Notes under the pieces: generated by a model | Told to the model about the DNA's origin: nothing | Seen by the model: the letters and a program-made list of their open reading frames with translations, nothing else | The model's database searches: none | In this document: positions 1 through 13,297 of the stretch, piece by piece | Layout: each line of letters starts with the position of its first letter | Numbering within the stretch: position 1 is the first letter of the stretch | Position numbers and translations under genes: made by a program | Origin: Chionoecetes opilio | Taxonomy: Eukaryota; Arthropoda; Malacostraca; Decapoda; Majidae | Assembly (NCBI GenBank): GCA_016584305.1 | Contig: JACEEZ010025354.1 | Coordinates: 152,501-216,500, forward strand | Direction of reading: 5' to 3' | Length of the DNA: 64,000 bases

Positions 1-23
1 TGATAACGACTCACAGTATATCA

Positions 24-25
<2 letters not shown>

Positions 26-69
<44 letters not shown>

Positions 70-92
70 ACACCCACACCCACACACACACT
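26..92. repeat. (CA)n microsatellite
   Basis: Near-pure CA dinucleotides followed by a slightly degenerate CACC/CACAC tail. The open frame read through it on the minus strand is only Cys-Val dipeptides and is not a gene. Confidence 0.95.
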
Positions 93-417
93 CACAAATA
101 ATAAACACATGCATGAATATTTACACAAAACCAACATTATCTGCTGAAAAAACCACGACTTGCAAATACTAAGAAATTTACAGTCAAAACATAAAGAATA
201 CAAGGTAAATATAACTCCAAAAGAGGGGCGGGAGGGGGCGAGAAAGAGTGGGGGAGGGACGATCGCAAGGAGAAAGGTGTCCATTCACCTATACAATCTT
301 GAACAAAGAGTTGCTAATTGGATCGCTCGCCAAAGGTTCGTCCATCGTTCACCTAAATAATGAGTCGTATTAGTATGATCGACCTTGTTTCTTTGAGTAG
401 TTATAATGATCTATCGA
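93..417. other. unique stretch, no gene seen
   Basis: AT-rich, then G-rich around 225-260. No splice signals or protein-like frame that I would defend. Confidence 0.6.
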
Positions 418-477
418 GGGGGAGGAGGAGGAGGAGGAGGAGGAGGAGGAGGAGGAGGAGGAGGAGGAGGAGGAGGA
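418..477. repeat. (GGA)n microsatellite
   Basis: About twenty GGA triplets, pure. The G-rich strand is the plus strand. Confidence 0.95.
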
Positions 478-571
478 ATAAGAAAGAATATAGAATGAAG
501 ACATGAATCAATAATAAGCTGGAACAAGAATGAAATATCACAAGAGAGCGTATGAGTGTGAGAAAAAAAAA

Positions 572-670
572 AGAGAGAGAGAGAGAGAGGAGAGAGAGAG
601 ACGAGAGAGGGGAGGAGAGAGATGAGAGAGAGAGAGGAGAGAGAGAGAGAAGAGAGAGAGAGAGAAGGAG

Positions 671-729
<59 letters not shown>
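572..729. repeat. (GA)n microsatellite, interrupted
   Basis: GA array broken by many GGAG, ACGAG and GAAG interruptions, which suggests an old array. It gives the Arg-Glu open frame seen here. Confidence 0.95.
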
Positions 730-731
<2 letters not shown>

Positions 732-1080
732 CTAAATGATACTTTAAATTATGTATTATTCAAAAGAATATTTTTTTTACATAGAACAGAACACAGAAGA
801 GAATCCAACTCTGGAAACATAACACAACTAACTTTACACAAACACTTAACAAAAACACTAACAAATATTATAGACGGCAAGGTAACTCATAACAAACAAC
901 ACTATAACCAAACGGAACCCACAACTCACAAGGCAATCCAGACAACAGACATACAAAGCAACACTCGTAACACAACACCGGCAAAACACGAGCAACACGA
1001 CTCCTTCAAAACCACAACCAGCTGAGCAACACCTTCCTGGCCACAAATAGCCGAGGAGCAAAAACTTGAATCATCCAGGA
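730..1080. other. unique A/C-rich stretch, no gene seen
   Basis: Rich in AACACAAC-type words on the plus strand. No coding feature is supported. Confidence 0.5.
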
Positions 1081-1282
1081 AGAGAAGAGAGAAGAGCGGG
1101 GAAGAGGGGCAGTGAGTGAGTGAGAGCAAAAGAGAGTGAGAGAGACAGTGGGAGGGAGGGGAGGGGAGGCTGCGAGAGAAAAGAGAAAGAGAGAGAAAGA
1201 GGGAGGGAGGGAGGGAGAGGGGAAGAGTGAGAGCGCCCGTGACATTGACATTGAATCTGGTAGGCTGAGCCAACCTCTCCGT

Positions 1283-1345
<63 letters not shown>
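1081..1345. repeat. polypurine block followed by (CT)n
   Basis: Positions 1081-1225 are almost all A and G in degenerate GAGA/GGGA words. After about 50 bp of ordinary sequence the strand asymmetry flips to (CT)n at 1282-1345. The two blocks could pair as an imperfect inverted repeat. Confidence 0.85.
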
Positions 1346-1350
<5 letters not shown>

Positions 1351-2133
1351 TTCACCACCCCGCTGACCTCGAAGCCACTCTCTCTCTCTTTCCCGCGCTG
1401 CCTGTTTCTCTGGTGTTTACTTCTGATCTGTTTGTTTCTTGGGAACCTGGGACGCCGCGCCATAATATTCCCTTACCGTTTACAGAGTGACATCCTCTAC
1501 CACTCACAGCGTCCCAGCCTACTCCCTAAACCTAACTCCACTTTCCCCTACACCACCAACCACCACCACCTCTTCCACGTGCTAAGGACATCTAGACGAA
1601 AAACTAACCGACAACGAACTAGAAACAACAAACCACACACCTAACAGACTAGATATACATAAATGCATAAACGTATACACACACACTCTCACACACACAC
1701 ACACGATCGATCGGCGGGCCTACCAAGCCTGCGGCCGCCCTCCCTCAAGCCGCACCGTGAAGGCCTGCGTAAGAACTGAACTGTACTTGTTCGTGTATGG
1801 TAGCTATGGCAGAGAAAGTAGAGTTAGTATACCGCAACCTTCCTCCTACTACCTTCCCCCGCCCTTCTAGCCTCTCCTAAAGTCCCTAAACAATAACACA
1901 AGCCTATGTAAAGTTGGAGGCACCTAGTACGTAAGCTGAAAATGAACATAGTTAACAATCTCCTGGTCCTGTGCGGCATATCAGTGCGTTAATTCCATCG
2001 GCCGCTTATGGCCAGGACTCGGTTGGCACTTCAAAGTAGGCAGCGAGGCAGCGTGAGGAGGCCATGTTGCAGCCGTCACAACATACGCCGAGGCAAACAC
2101 CTTTAATGTGCAGGATGGCTAGTTAAACGCCAT

Positions 2134-2134
<1 letters not shown>
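1346..2134. other. unique stretch, no gene seen
   Basis: Mostly single-copy-looking, with a short (AC)n at 1678-1704 and GC-rich pockets at 1705-1760 and 1995-2100. No open frame worth calling. Confidence 0.5.

Positions 2135-2204
<70 letters not shown>
2135..2204. repeat. (GA)n microsatellite
   Basis: Pure GA array of about 35 units. Confidence 0.97.
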
Positions 2205-2206
<2 letters not shown>

Positions 2207-2355
2207 ACGTAAGCAGCAGGAAGCCAATACTCGTTGTAATAAAGTGGTGTAAGGTGGGTTGTGGCTCAAGGCAGCTCGTTTCCCTTCCCGCCTCACAGTA
2301 TCGCCAAGTAATGGACGGCTCATTCACCTCACAATATATGCGGCCGCAGCTATGA

Positions 2356-2415
2356 AGGAGGAGGAGGAGGAGGACGAGGACGAGGAGGAGGAGGAGGAGG
2401 AGGAGGAGGAGGAGA
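2356..2415. repeat. (GAG)n microsatellite
   Basis: GAG triplets with two GAC interruptions; gives a poly-Glu frame by chance. Confidence 0.95.
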
Positions 2416-2610
2416 GGGGGGTAGGAAAGAAGGAGTGGGGAATGGACGGAAAAGGTAAATGGAAAGGCAAAACGGCAAGTCAAAAGCTCCTTGATATCAC
2501 ATACATCAACTTAACACTAGACATTTTAACCTTCAAATCATCAATACCAAAAAAAAAAAAAAGTAAGAATGAAGTAGATTTGTGTATGTAGCATATGAGC
2601 ACGACCTAAA

Positions 2611-2753
2611 GTGTGTGTGTGTGTGTGTGTGTGTGGGGTCGTGTGGGGTGTGTGTGGTGTGTGTGTGTGTGTGTGTGTCGTGTGGTGGTGTGTGTGTTGT
2701 TTTGTGTGTGTGTGTGTGTGTGAGATGTGGTAGAGAGAGAGAGAGAGAGAGAG
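2611..2753. repeat. compound (GT)n-(GA)n microsatellite
   Basis: Several GT blocks separated by GGGTCG, GGTGTGTGG and TTGTTTT interruptions, then a pure GA block at 2732-2753 and a poly-A run. Confidence 0.95.
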
Positions 2754-3351
2754 AAAAAAAAAAATCAAACACCACCACCAATACTAACTATCCTCACCAC
2801 CACCACAATCGCCACTTCTAATCATGGCGGCAATAGCTCTATTACGCCTCTTTTTTTCAACAGCTCCTGAGTGATGGATGGAGAAATAATCGGTGGCCGC
2901 AGTAGCTAATGAGAGGCTTCAGTTCTTCCTAGTTAACAAAATCGAATATGAGAGAGAGTTCCTGTTTCCACCTCCCTCCAACCTCACTTTTCCACTTAGC
3001 TTCTTCACCTTTCCTCCGGTTACCTTATCCTTCCTACCTCTTTTGTCATTCTTCTATTTTCTGATTTTTACACCTTTCTTTCCTCCCGTTCCTTCTACAA
3101 TTCTCTTCATCTATTTCAACGTTTGTCTAGTCTAACTTTCTTTCCTACTGCCTTTCTCACTTTATTTCCTCCAGCCTTTCTCACTTTTCCTCCCTTGCAT
3201 TCAGTATTTTCCCCCGTCTCTCCATCCTTCCTCCGGCGGACATACATTGACTTTTCAGCAAATAATTCATGCTCGCCGTAAACATAGGAGTATTTATGTT
3301 GTCTGCATCTACCAAAGTCTGCAGCGGCCTCTGTTTTCGGCCGTATGTTTG

Positions 3352-3354
<3 letters not shown>
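2754..3354. other. unique stretch with pyrimidine-rich segment
   Basis: Positions 2960-3235 are strongly pyrimidine-rich on the plus strand but not a simple repeat. No gene seen. Confidence 0.5.

Positions 3355-3430
<76 letters not shown>
3355..3430. repeat. (GA)n microsatellite
   Basis: Pure GA, about 38 units, running directly into a G-rich segment. Confidence 0.97.
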
Positions 3431-3433
<3 letters not shown>

Positions 3434-3540
3434 GGGAGAAAGAGGGGGGGGAGGGTGTTTGTTGTGGCGATGGGTCGGTGGGTTGCGGACAAACAGGGGA
3501 AGCCATGTTGTGGGTAAGAAGGGTGGGTACCTCTTGTTTA

Positions 3541-3597
3541 CCTCCTCCTCCTCTTCCTCCTCCTCCTCCTCTTTCACCTCGTTCTCTTCCTCCTCCT
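3541..3597. repeat. (CCT)n microsatellite, imperfect
   Basis: CTC/TCC triplets with TTC interruptions. Confidence 0.9.
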
Positions 3598-4096
3598 TTG
3601 TTCACATACCTACTATCAATTCTGGTTTCCCTTCAATCCTCGTCAGATTAGCAAAGTTCTACAGACCTGAATGTTGTGTAAGATGACCTTTCTCTTACTA
3701 TACTAATTTTTTTACTTATATTTGTCCACCTCTTCCTCTTCCTGTAAGTCAATCCAACACTATCCATCCTATTATTATAAAAAAAAATACATAATACGTA
3801 CGTTTTCTAATCAATTTCACTCTAACTACAATTTTTTTTTTTACTGTTCGGGCTCAACCTACATCATCTACATCTCTTTCTCTCTCCTCTATGCAGCTGC
3901 CCCTTAGCAACTTCTGCACTTGATCCGTCTCAGCAAAAAGTTCACCACCACCACCACCACTACCATCGTCGCCGCCGCCACCACCTTCGCCGCCGCAACC
4001 ACGAACGTGCCTCAGGAATGCCCCGCCTGGCAAAAACGACGACAACACCACAGCAACGTGAAGGGAGTGAGGCCGTCATGTTCTAAATTTGTTCTG

Positions 4097-4098
<2 letters not shown>

Positions 4099-4156
<58 letters not shown>

Positions 4157-4158
4157 AC
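4099..4158. repeat. (TC)n microsatellite
   Basis: TC array with a single TTTC break near the end. Confidence 0.95.
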
Positions 4159-4833
4159 TGATTCCTACTCCTCCTACACTACCACTACTACAACATATAC
4201 TATTAAGACTACTACTTCTACTCCTAACTACTATTCCTTTGTATCTAAACCAACCTTACGATTGTTTCCCCCAAGATTTACATTACATTATACATTACAA
4301 CCTTCCCTCCCTTCCTTCCTCTCTTTCTGAACCTCTACCTACCTATCTACCTTCCTATCTACAACACACACGTTCCCTTCACGCTCCCTCCTCCTCCCTC
4401 TTGGTCTCGTGGCACTGTTTATTCCGGCGCCAGTGATGTGGGTTGGCTAACATCTGGACACCGCCACTCACACCCTCTTCTCTCCTCCCAGTCTGCCTAC
4501 CTTCACTCCTTCTACTCGTGTTGGTTCCCCATAACACTCTCTCTCTTTTTCCTTTCGTACTGGTTGCTATTCCTTTCCTCTTTTGTTTTTTCTTTCCCTT
4601 TTCTGCATATTCAAAGTGATGGTTTATTTTTCCCCTTCATTCGTCTGGTTTATAATTTTAAGTGTTCACGTAGTTTCGTTATTTTACTTATTCTACTCTT
4701 TCTCTTTTCTGAATATTTTTTCATGCTGCTCTAGAGGAAATAATGATAAACAAGAGTGGATTTATCGTTGTCATATGTGAGTTTAACGTTGATTTAGGCT
4801 GTGGTTGCGTTTAATTACTATGGACTTTAAGGT
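4159..4833. other. pyrimidine-rich unique stretch, no gene seen
   Basis: C/T-rich without a fixed period, with CTAC and CCTT words. Open frames here are composition artefacts. Confidence 0.5.

Positions 4834-4892
<59 letters not shown>
4834..4892. repeat. (CT)n microsatellite
   Basis: Pure CT array of about 29 units. Confidence 0.97.
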
Positions 4893-4897
<5 letters not shown>

Positions 4898-5436
4898 CTC
4901 TTTCCTTTCTCTCCTCTCTTCTTGACAAGTCGTGCCATTTAAGTAGCAATGAATCCCTCTGGTTTGCCTGCTGCGACGCGGTGGTGGTTGTGACTCCGTG
5001 GCGTACTATCCTCTTGCCAACACCCTCCTGGCCGCCGGGCTGGTGTCGTGACGTGTCCTTTGCTGCTCCTTTGAGTGCAGAGATTGCGTAAAGCATGAGT
5101 AATGCTAATAATCCCTTATCAAATGGGCACAACTTTCGCCAGTGATGGTTTCTCCGTGGACTCCGGCTAACAACAGAAGGCCAAACCCTCGCCCCACACA
5201 AGGGGCAGTAAGGATCATACATAAAAAGTGGCACTTCGTACGAGCGCGATTGGTAGTTTGCCAATTTTTCCGAGTTCGTTAAACCAAGGGCCACTTCTCT
5301 CCGCTGTGCTGTCTGTCTTCTCTGTTGACTTCCCTCCACACTGAGGCCTATGTCTCGCCTACACATTCGCCCTTGTCAAATGCATCTGAAAATGCATATC
5401 CTCTTCAAATGGGTTTGAATCATCTCCGCTGGAGAC

Positions 5437-5694
5437 TTGAGGACAAACCCTGCGCATGCTGTCCTGAGTCACCAACCTGCACATCTGTCTGAACTCAGCA
5501 AAATGAGATGACCTTTATGACTTCTTGAACAAGAACTTAGCAGGAATGATCGAGGTAGCTGAGGCGTTGAGGACAAACACCTCCACAAAGCTGTCACTGA
5601 GTCACCAAAGGGCAGCACATCCTGTCCCTGAACTCAGCAAAAAGAGATGATCATGAACTCGAGTTGAACCGAACAAGAACACAAGCCAGGAATT
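5437..5694. repeat. diverged tandem duplication, about 130-bp unit
   Basis: Two copies start with TTGAGGACAAAC (5437 and 5567). Both then contain CTGAGTCACCAA, TGAACTCAGCAAAA, GAGATGA, GAACAAGAAC and CAGGAAT in the same order. They differ by small gaps (CAGGAAT is 104 bp into copy 1 and 120 bp into copy 2), so the duplication is old. The sequence is unusually rich in GAAC words. Confidence 0.8.
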
Positions 5695-5955
5695 AAATGG
5701 GGTGAGATGACCGGAAGAGTTCACCGACAATCTGAACACAACCTTGAACCCTTGAGGCGAGGAACACAGCCGTGGTGAACCCTTAGAGTGATAAATGAAC
5801 ATAAATACAAGGACGACAAAGAACCCGAGCCGAGAAGAAAGAACCACGTAACCCACAACACACACGTCCGTGGGCAAAGGGTGAGCGTTTAGGGAACAGG
5901 ATGCGTGTTACCAGAAGGGAATAAAAAAGGTTAATGGCAAGGTGGCGACACTTAC

Positions 5956-6067
5956 CCCTCTCGGAACCCCACGCACCTGCCCTCAAGACGCAATCAGGAC
6001 ACTCACCTGAAAGAAAAAGAGATAAGAGGGTGGTTAGTTCGCACCTAACACAAAGCCCGCCACTCAC
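5956..6067 (-). other. possible minus-strand splice unit (61-bp intron plus 51-bp exon)
   Basis: On the minus strand a donor GAG|GTGAGTG starts an intron at 6067. It ends with a pyrimidine tract and TTTCTTTCAG at 6007. The next stretch, 6006-5956, is 51 bp (17 codons) and ends at GAGGG|GTAAGTG, another strong donor. In its open frame the mini-exon reads Cys-Pro-Asp-Cys near its start. The upstream flank carries a stop (TAA) only a few codons before the junction in that frame, so if this is a real transcript the upstream part would be untranslated or a start would have to lie elsewhere. I do not recognise a protein. Confidence 0.25.
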
Positions 6068-6505
6068 CTCCCGCCCCTTAACACGTGCTAAGAAAAACCT
6101 GACCTACACAACTTCTCAGGCCGCAGGATGAAAATATGCAACAATATCCTCATAACTTTAAAGCCAATTACTTAAACATAAACATGAGCATCCACTAACA
6201 GGTGAAAAAAAATTAGTACTGGATGCAGGTCAGTAAATCATCACCTGACCTGGCCTCACTTAGGTATCATTTCTAAAATATTACCATAACAAAAGAGGTA
6301 GATATACACACCTCACACTATAGGTAATAACACAGGTATACGAATTGCTACCCTATACAGCAGCCCATGTATTATAGAACTGTATTTCCACTCCACTATA
6401 AGGCACCATATACTCCCCCATATCCTTACTCCAACCCTTTCACTCCCCACAGAGAAAAATGGTGTGCATATATTTCGTGTGTGTGTAACTAAACTGATAT
6501 GATTG
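6068..6505. other. unique stretch, no gene seen
   Basis: AT-rich with scattered AGGTA and CACCTA words; nothing to annotate. Confidence 0.5.
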
Positions 6506-6509
6506 ATAA

Positions 6510-6569
<60 letters not shown>

Positions 6570-6592
6570 TTTCTCGCTCTCTCTTTCTCTCC
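6506..6592. repeat. (CT)n microsatellite, interrupted
   Basis: CT array broken by TTCT, CCT and GCT variants, ending in TCTCTCCAG, which resembles a splice acceptor only because of the CT array. Confidence 0.9.
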
Positions 6593-7049
6593 AGGTGTTA
6601 CTTTGATGATTTAATTAATATACGTTAAGAGCAATGCAAATATAGAAAAAAAAATAATCTGATGAAAATTAATGGAAAAAAAATACTCTGTTGAAATATC
6701 ATGTAAATACGTCGAGAGCGAAAGGTACGTAAATGTGTGTACTGAAAAATAACATCAATTTATATTCATATGTAATGAAAAAAAAACCTGAACCCAAAGG
6801 AAAACGCAAATACAGATTTCAGAACATGTACACGTAGAGATTAAGAATTGTGAAAAAAAGTGATGAAAAAATTGAAAGGCAAACAAGCACTAAACAACGT
6901 CAGTAAAACACGACTAATATAAAATAAACACACACACGTTGGCAAAATAAAAAATATATATAAATACATGTAAGTAAGCGTCAAACCTGAGCAAGGAAAG
7001 AAGGTATACAAAAAAGTTAATGCAGAAATAAGCGACGGTGAACATGTAA

Positions 7050-7059
<10 letters not shown>
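6593..7059. other. AT-rich unique stretch, no gene seen
   Basis: A-rich with many short poly-A runs of 6-9. No gene seen. Confidence 0.5.

Positions 7060-7091
<32 letters not shown>
7060..7091. repeat. (GA)n microsatellite, short
   Basis: GA array of about 16 units following a poly-A run. Confidence 0.9.
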
Positions 7092-7093
<2 letters not shown>

Positions 7094-7325
7094 TAAGTAA
7101 AAAATAAAATAAATGACTTTCAACAATGCAGAACTCTTCAAAAACAAACTTCTCAGGGGGATAAAGACGAGTTTGTGGGGGCGAAGCGTCCATTGAGTCC
7201 GGACTCACCTTACGAGGTCGACAGGTAAATTGTGACATATTGGGGTGAAAATTGCTCGCGCGAGGTTTTAACGAGAACAAAAACCGATGAAGGCAGGATA
7301 ATATTCTTGGAAACAGCGGAAAGAG

Positions 7326-7404
7326 AAGAAGAGGAGGAGGAGGAGGAGGAGGAGGAGGAGGAGGAGGAGGAGGAGGAGGAGGAGGAGGAGGAGGAGGAGG
7401 AGGA
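7326..7404. repeat. (GAG)n microsatellite
   Basis: About 26 pure GAG triplets; translates as poly-Glu, poly-Ser or poly-Pro depending on frame. Confidence 0.97.
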
Positions 7405-7810
7405 TGACAAGAACTATAACGAAAAGTGCATAAATTTGATATCATGACGAGAATAAAGACAAAATAACAATACCTTAAAAAATATAATCAAAATCGACCA
7501 ACAGACAATGATAGAAACCCGGCAAGAAATCCGAAATTCCGGCAAGAAATAGAAACGAGGGAATGAGGGAAAGAAGGGAATGAAGAAAAGGGGAAAGGAG
7601 GAGGAGCATTATGAAGGAGAGAAAGGCTTGTTCTTGTCCCTTCGTCATGTACCTCGCTGTGCCTCCGCCTCCCGCCCTGCTAATAACACCTCTACCCATT
7701 TTTACAGCCTCGCCCTCCACCTTCCACCGCCTCCACCACCAATAACGCTTCCCCTTGTTTCCTTGACACTACTAATCTTGCACAGCCCCTTCCTTTATGG
7801 CAAAAACATG

Positions 7811-7893
7811 ACTACTACTACCTTAACCACTACGATTATTACTACTACTACTACTACTACTACCACTACTATACTACTACTACTACTACTACC

Positions 7894-7952
<59 letters not shown>

Positions 7953-7977
7953 CACTACTACTACTACTACTACTACC

Positions 7978-8048
<71 letters not shown>

Positions 8049-8120
8049 CTCTACCACTACTATACTACTACCTACTACTACTCTACTACTTACTACTACT
8101 ATACTACTACTACTACTACC

Positions 8121-8199
<79 letters not shown>

Positions 8200-8490
8200 A
8201 CTACTACTTACTACTACTACTACTACCTACTACTACTACTACTCACTACTACTACTACTACTACTCCTACTACTACTACTACTATCTACTACTACTCCTA
8301 CCACTAACTACTACTACTACTACTACTACTATACTACTACTACTACTACTACTATTCTACTACCTCTACTATTCTCTCTCACTACTACTACTACTACTCT
8401 ACTACTATCTACTACTACTACTACTACTCTACTACTACTCCTACTACTACTACTCTCTACTCACTACTCTCTACTACTACTCTACTCTAC
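7811..8490. repeat. long (ACT)n trinucleotide array with higher-order pattern
   Basis: About 680 bp made almost entirely of ACT/CTA triplets. A marker word CCTCTACCA interrupts the array at 7892, 7976, 8048 and 8119, giving spacings of 84, 72 and 71 bp, so the first part is a tandem of larger units. After about 8150 the array decays, with single-base losses (CTCTA, TACTTA) that change frame. A 305-residue plus-strand frame through it is only poly-Leu, poly-Thr and poly-Tyr. Confidence 0.95.
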
Positions 8491-8536
8491 TTACTGACTA
8501 GATGCACCCGCGTCACTATTTTCTAGAGTAGAAATC

Positions 8537-8640
8537 TCTCTCTCTCTCTATCTCTCCTTCTCTCTCTCACTCTCTCTCTCTCTCTTCATTCTCTCTCTCT
8601 CTCCTCTCTTCTCTCTCTTCCTACTCTCTCATTACTATAG
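8537..8640. repeat. degenerate (CT)n
   Basis: CT dinucleotides with frequent A, TTC and CC interruptions. Confidence 0.85.
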
Positions 8641-8753
8641 CACTACAGCCGTGTATGTCAGAGTACAAACCTCTTCCGTCTAGTTCCCTTCTCTTTCACC
8701 CTTAAAAATCTTTCCTTCTTCTCATATATCTCCCCTTCCCTTCCCCTTACCTG

Positions 8754-8755
<2 letters not shown>

Positions 8756-8811
<56 letters not shown>
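8756..8811. repeat. (CA)n microsatellite
   Basis: Pure CA array, 28 units. Confidence 0.97.
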
Positions 8812-9029
8812 AATAAAGTTACCTTGTTCGTCACCTTGCATCGCCTTCTTCAGGGCAAACACACACGAATCGGCATACAGTGATTTCAGCTTTAACTTGA
8901 CGCAACGCTGAGCTTGAGTAAAAAATAAGTAAAAAAACCAACTGGTGTTACGTAGCAACTCTTGGTTTCCTTTTACACATGGAACACGTTTTATTTTTAC
9001 TCTTCTTTCCAGCTAATATTTTACTAATT

Positions 9030-9036
<7 letters not shown>

Positions 9037-9122
<86 letters not shown>
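9037..9122. repeat. (CT)n microsatellite
   Basis: Pure CT array, about 43 units. Confidence 0.97.
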
Positions 9123-9126
<4 letters not shown>

Positions 9127-9259
9127 GTACCGGAACATTACTACACTGCAGGAAATTGTATTCTAATCTCCGTTCATGTATTTTATGTACAGCACAAAAT
9201 GAGCACAAGAGGGGCTTATCCGCCAAAATGACACATGCACAAACGCGCACGAATTCACG

Positions 9260-9260
<1 letters not shown>

Positions 9261-9311
<51 letters not shown>

Positions 9312-9331
9312 ACACACACACACACACACAC
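9261..9331. repeat. (CA)n microsatellite
   Basis: CA array with one CCAC break. Confidence 0.96.
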
Positions 9332-10126
9332 GTGACATTATCTACTGAAAAAAGCATATTTTCTCCCTAAGCAACTTCGGTCGGAGAACAATCATAACTC
9401 AATCGGAAAACCTTGAAGAACAATCACAACCCAGTGGGAAAACCTTGAGTCATAGAAGGCAGCCTGCGGGCGGATATCTCCCTGTTCGTCATGACCTGCA
9501 CAGCAAGACAGGTTGATCAGCGGATTGGGACTGATGAACAAAAAAAAATACAAGTTCACCTTGAACCGCGAAGAACAAGTTCAAGGTTCAGAACTAAAAC
9601 TCCCCCAGCTTGAAGAACACGCTGATTCCCACAATTATAGGTATTTCTGGCAAATCATTCTTCCTTCATCCTGTCCGGGTTCCCCTCCTCACCCCGCCCG
9701 AGGCTGAACACTTCTGAACATCAAGAACACCCAAGGAAACGCCTGATAATCACCAACCATCTCCTCCTTCTACCCTTTTAAATCCTTACTCAGCCAATCC
9801 TTCCTTGTTTTCCAAATTCTCGACGTAGAAATTCAAGGTTTAAACCGATTCGAAACGGTTGAAATGCCTCGTACACTGTGGCGACGTGAACACTTCTGAA
9901 CACCGCCGAAGAACAGTGAACAGGCCCTGAATGCGTCACTCACCCTTGCTCCCTCCTCCCCCTTTGACCCCAGACCTTGAAAGGAAGAAAAAATCCCCTA
10001 TTAAGCGTTCAATACCGTGGTCAAAAATAAGAAAGACTTCGTGACGCTCTGAACACCAGCTGCTGAGAACCTGACAAAGACAGAGGGTGCTGCTGTTCCC
10101 ACCCCCTACTCATTGCAGGAACACAT
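9332..10126. other. GAACA-rich unique stretch
   Basis: No gene seen. The word GAACA or GAACC recurs about every 50 bp. The 16-mer TGAACACTTCTGAACA is present exactly twice (9705-9720 and 9887-9902). A 32-bp tandem pair lies at its left end. The composition resembles the 5437-5694 duplication, so the two may be remnants of the same old repeat. Confidence 0.6.
9385..9448. repeat. 32-bp tandem duplication
   Basis: Two adjacent 32-bp copies (9385-9416 and 9417-9448). Both begin AGAACAATCA and end GGAAAACCTTGA; a few transitions separate them. Confidence 0.9.
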
Positions 10127-10146
10127 ACACGCACGCACGCACGCAC

Positions 10147-10187
<41 letters not shown>
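10127..10187. repeat. (GCAC)n-(CA)n microsatellite
   Basis: A few GCAC tetranucleotides lead into pure CA. Confidence 0.95.
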
Positions 10188-10189
<2 letters not shown>

Positions 10190-10466
10190 ATAATATTATT
10201 TGCGCATACTGATTTCATGCACACGCACACACGCAATAACAAGTAAGCGGCCATTGCCCAAGGTTCGTACAAATATTGACACTGCTCTTTATTGGCATAT
10301 CGTAAATGTAAAATTATGCACAAATCAGCAATGCACAATCTGGCCCCAACCCGAGGCCAGACAGCGGCCCCGCGATAGCGATCGCCTGGGAGGATGTTCA
10401 CCTGTTCTCTTTGTTCATGTTCCTGCACTGGAAATTAACTATTAGGACACAGGTAGGCAAAAAGTC

Positions 10467-12387
<1,921 letters not shown>

Positions 12388-12462
<75 letters not shown>
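12388..12462. repeat. (AT)n microsatellite
   Basis: About 37 AT units with one TT interruption at about 12,434. The only long AT dinucleotide array in the window. Confidence 0.97.
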
Positions 12463-12465
<3 letters not shown>

Positions 12466-12559
12466 ACACACATACACACACAGGCATAGTAAAAATATCA
12501 AAGCAAAGCGGATATTCTTTGATATGTGAACCGAGAGTGGACGAAAGAATAATCCCCGA

Positions 12560-12847
12560 CAAGGGAGAAATTAGGATCATTCCGGCCTCCCTTCGGGGGC
12601 ACGTGCCGCGCCCGGCGGCCCCAGCCCTTTGACTCTGGCCTTTGTGGTCCCTCCCGGCCCGCCACGCACCTCGCCCCCTCTGCTACGTGCCTCACAGTCG
12701 CGTAGGGGGCTATTTGTCCCTGAGGGTTATTACCCCGGGCTATTTGTCCCTGGACGCGGAGCCCCAAGACACACACACCCTGGGTCCTGACAGACAGTCC
12801 CTCACCTGGCTGGGGACGGACCCTCAGGACACAGGATTGAAGAACAG
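12560..12847 (+). other. GC-rich possible first exon with consensus donor
   Basis: A GC-rich, CpG-bearing block carrying a CACGTG E-box at 12,600-12,605 inside the palindrome GGCACGTGCC. It ends at AACAG|GTAAGTTTCC, a near-perfect 5' splice site with the exon ending at 12,847. A frame from an ATG at 12,642 stays open across the donor in phase 2 (68 codons plus 2 nt). The word GGGCTATTTGTCCCTG occurs twice, 30 bp apart (12,707 and 12,737), so the frame reads Gly-Tyr-Leu-Ser-Leu twice. The reading frame itself is not recognisable; a non-coding first exon is equally possible, and so is chance. Confidence 0.25.
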
Positions 12848-13223
12848 GTAAGTTTCCTGCAGCTTGACCTTCGCCTGCTCCCAGACTCTGCACATTCGGC
12901 CTTCCTCCCCTCCGCCCGGCCGCCCAAGGACAACCACACCACCCAAAACGCGAAACTTACATTGCACATCAACGCAAATAATTACAAGTGATATCCAATG
13001 ACATGTTGAATAGGAAATTTCCAGACAACAATTGTATCGTATAGTTGGACAAAGTTTGTCGCAACGCTGACGTACAAAAACATGAGCGAATAAAATCAGC
13101 CCATTAATTTATGCTGAAAGCTGAAACTGGCCGAAGATAACTGGCGAACCGGCATCCCTGGCTACACTAACACAAAAAAATGCCAGGTGGCGAACATCTG
13201 CTGTTATGGTCAATCCATTACAT

Positions 13224-13224
<1 letters not shown>
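12848..13224. other. unique stretch, no gene seen
   Basis: GC-rich to about 12,950, then AT-rich. Nothing else seen. Confidence 0.5.

Positions 13225-13297
<73 letters not shown>

Noticed and set aside
5200..5290. Words resembling antisense large-subunit rRNA (TTTGCCAATTTTTCCGAG)
   Set aside because: Similarity is limited to a few bases; no wider rRNA sequence or structure is visible.
4827..5366. 179-residue minus-strand frame with a Cys-Pro-Leu-Cys-Gly knuckle
   Set aside because: Only one zinc-knuckle half is present, the C-terminal part is Arg-Glu from a CT array, and the non-repeat length is within chance for this window.
7580..8497. 305-residue plus-strand open frame
   Set aside because: Nearly all poly-Leu, poly-Thr and poly-Tyr from the ACT array; the frame changes follow indels in the repeat.
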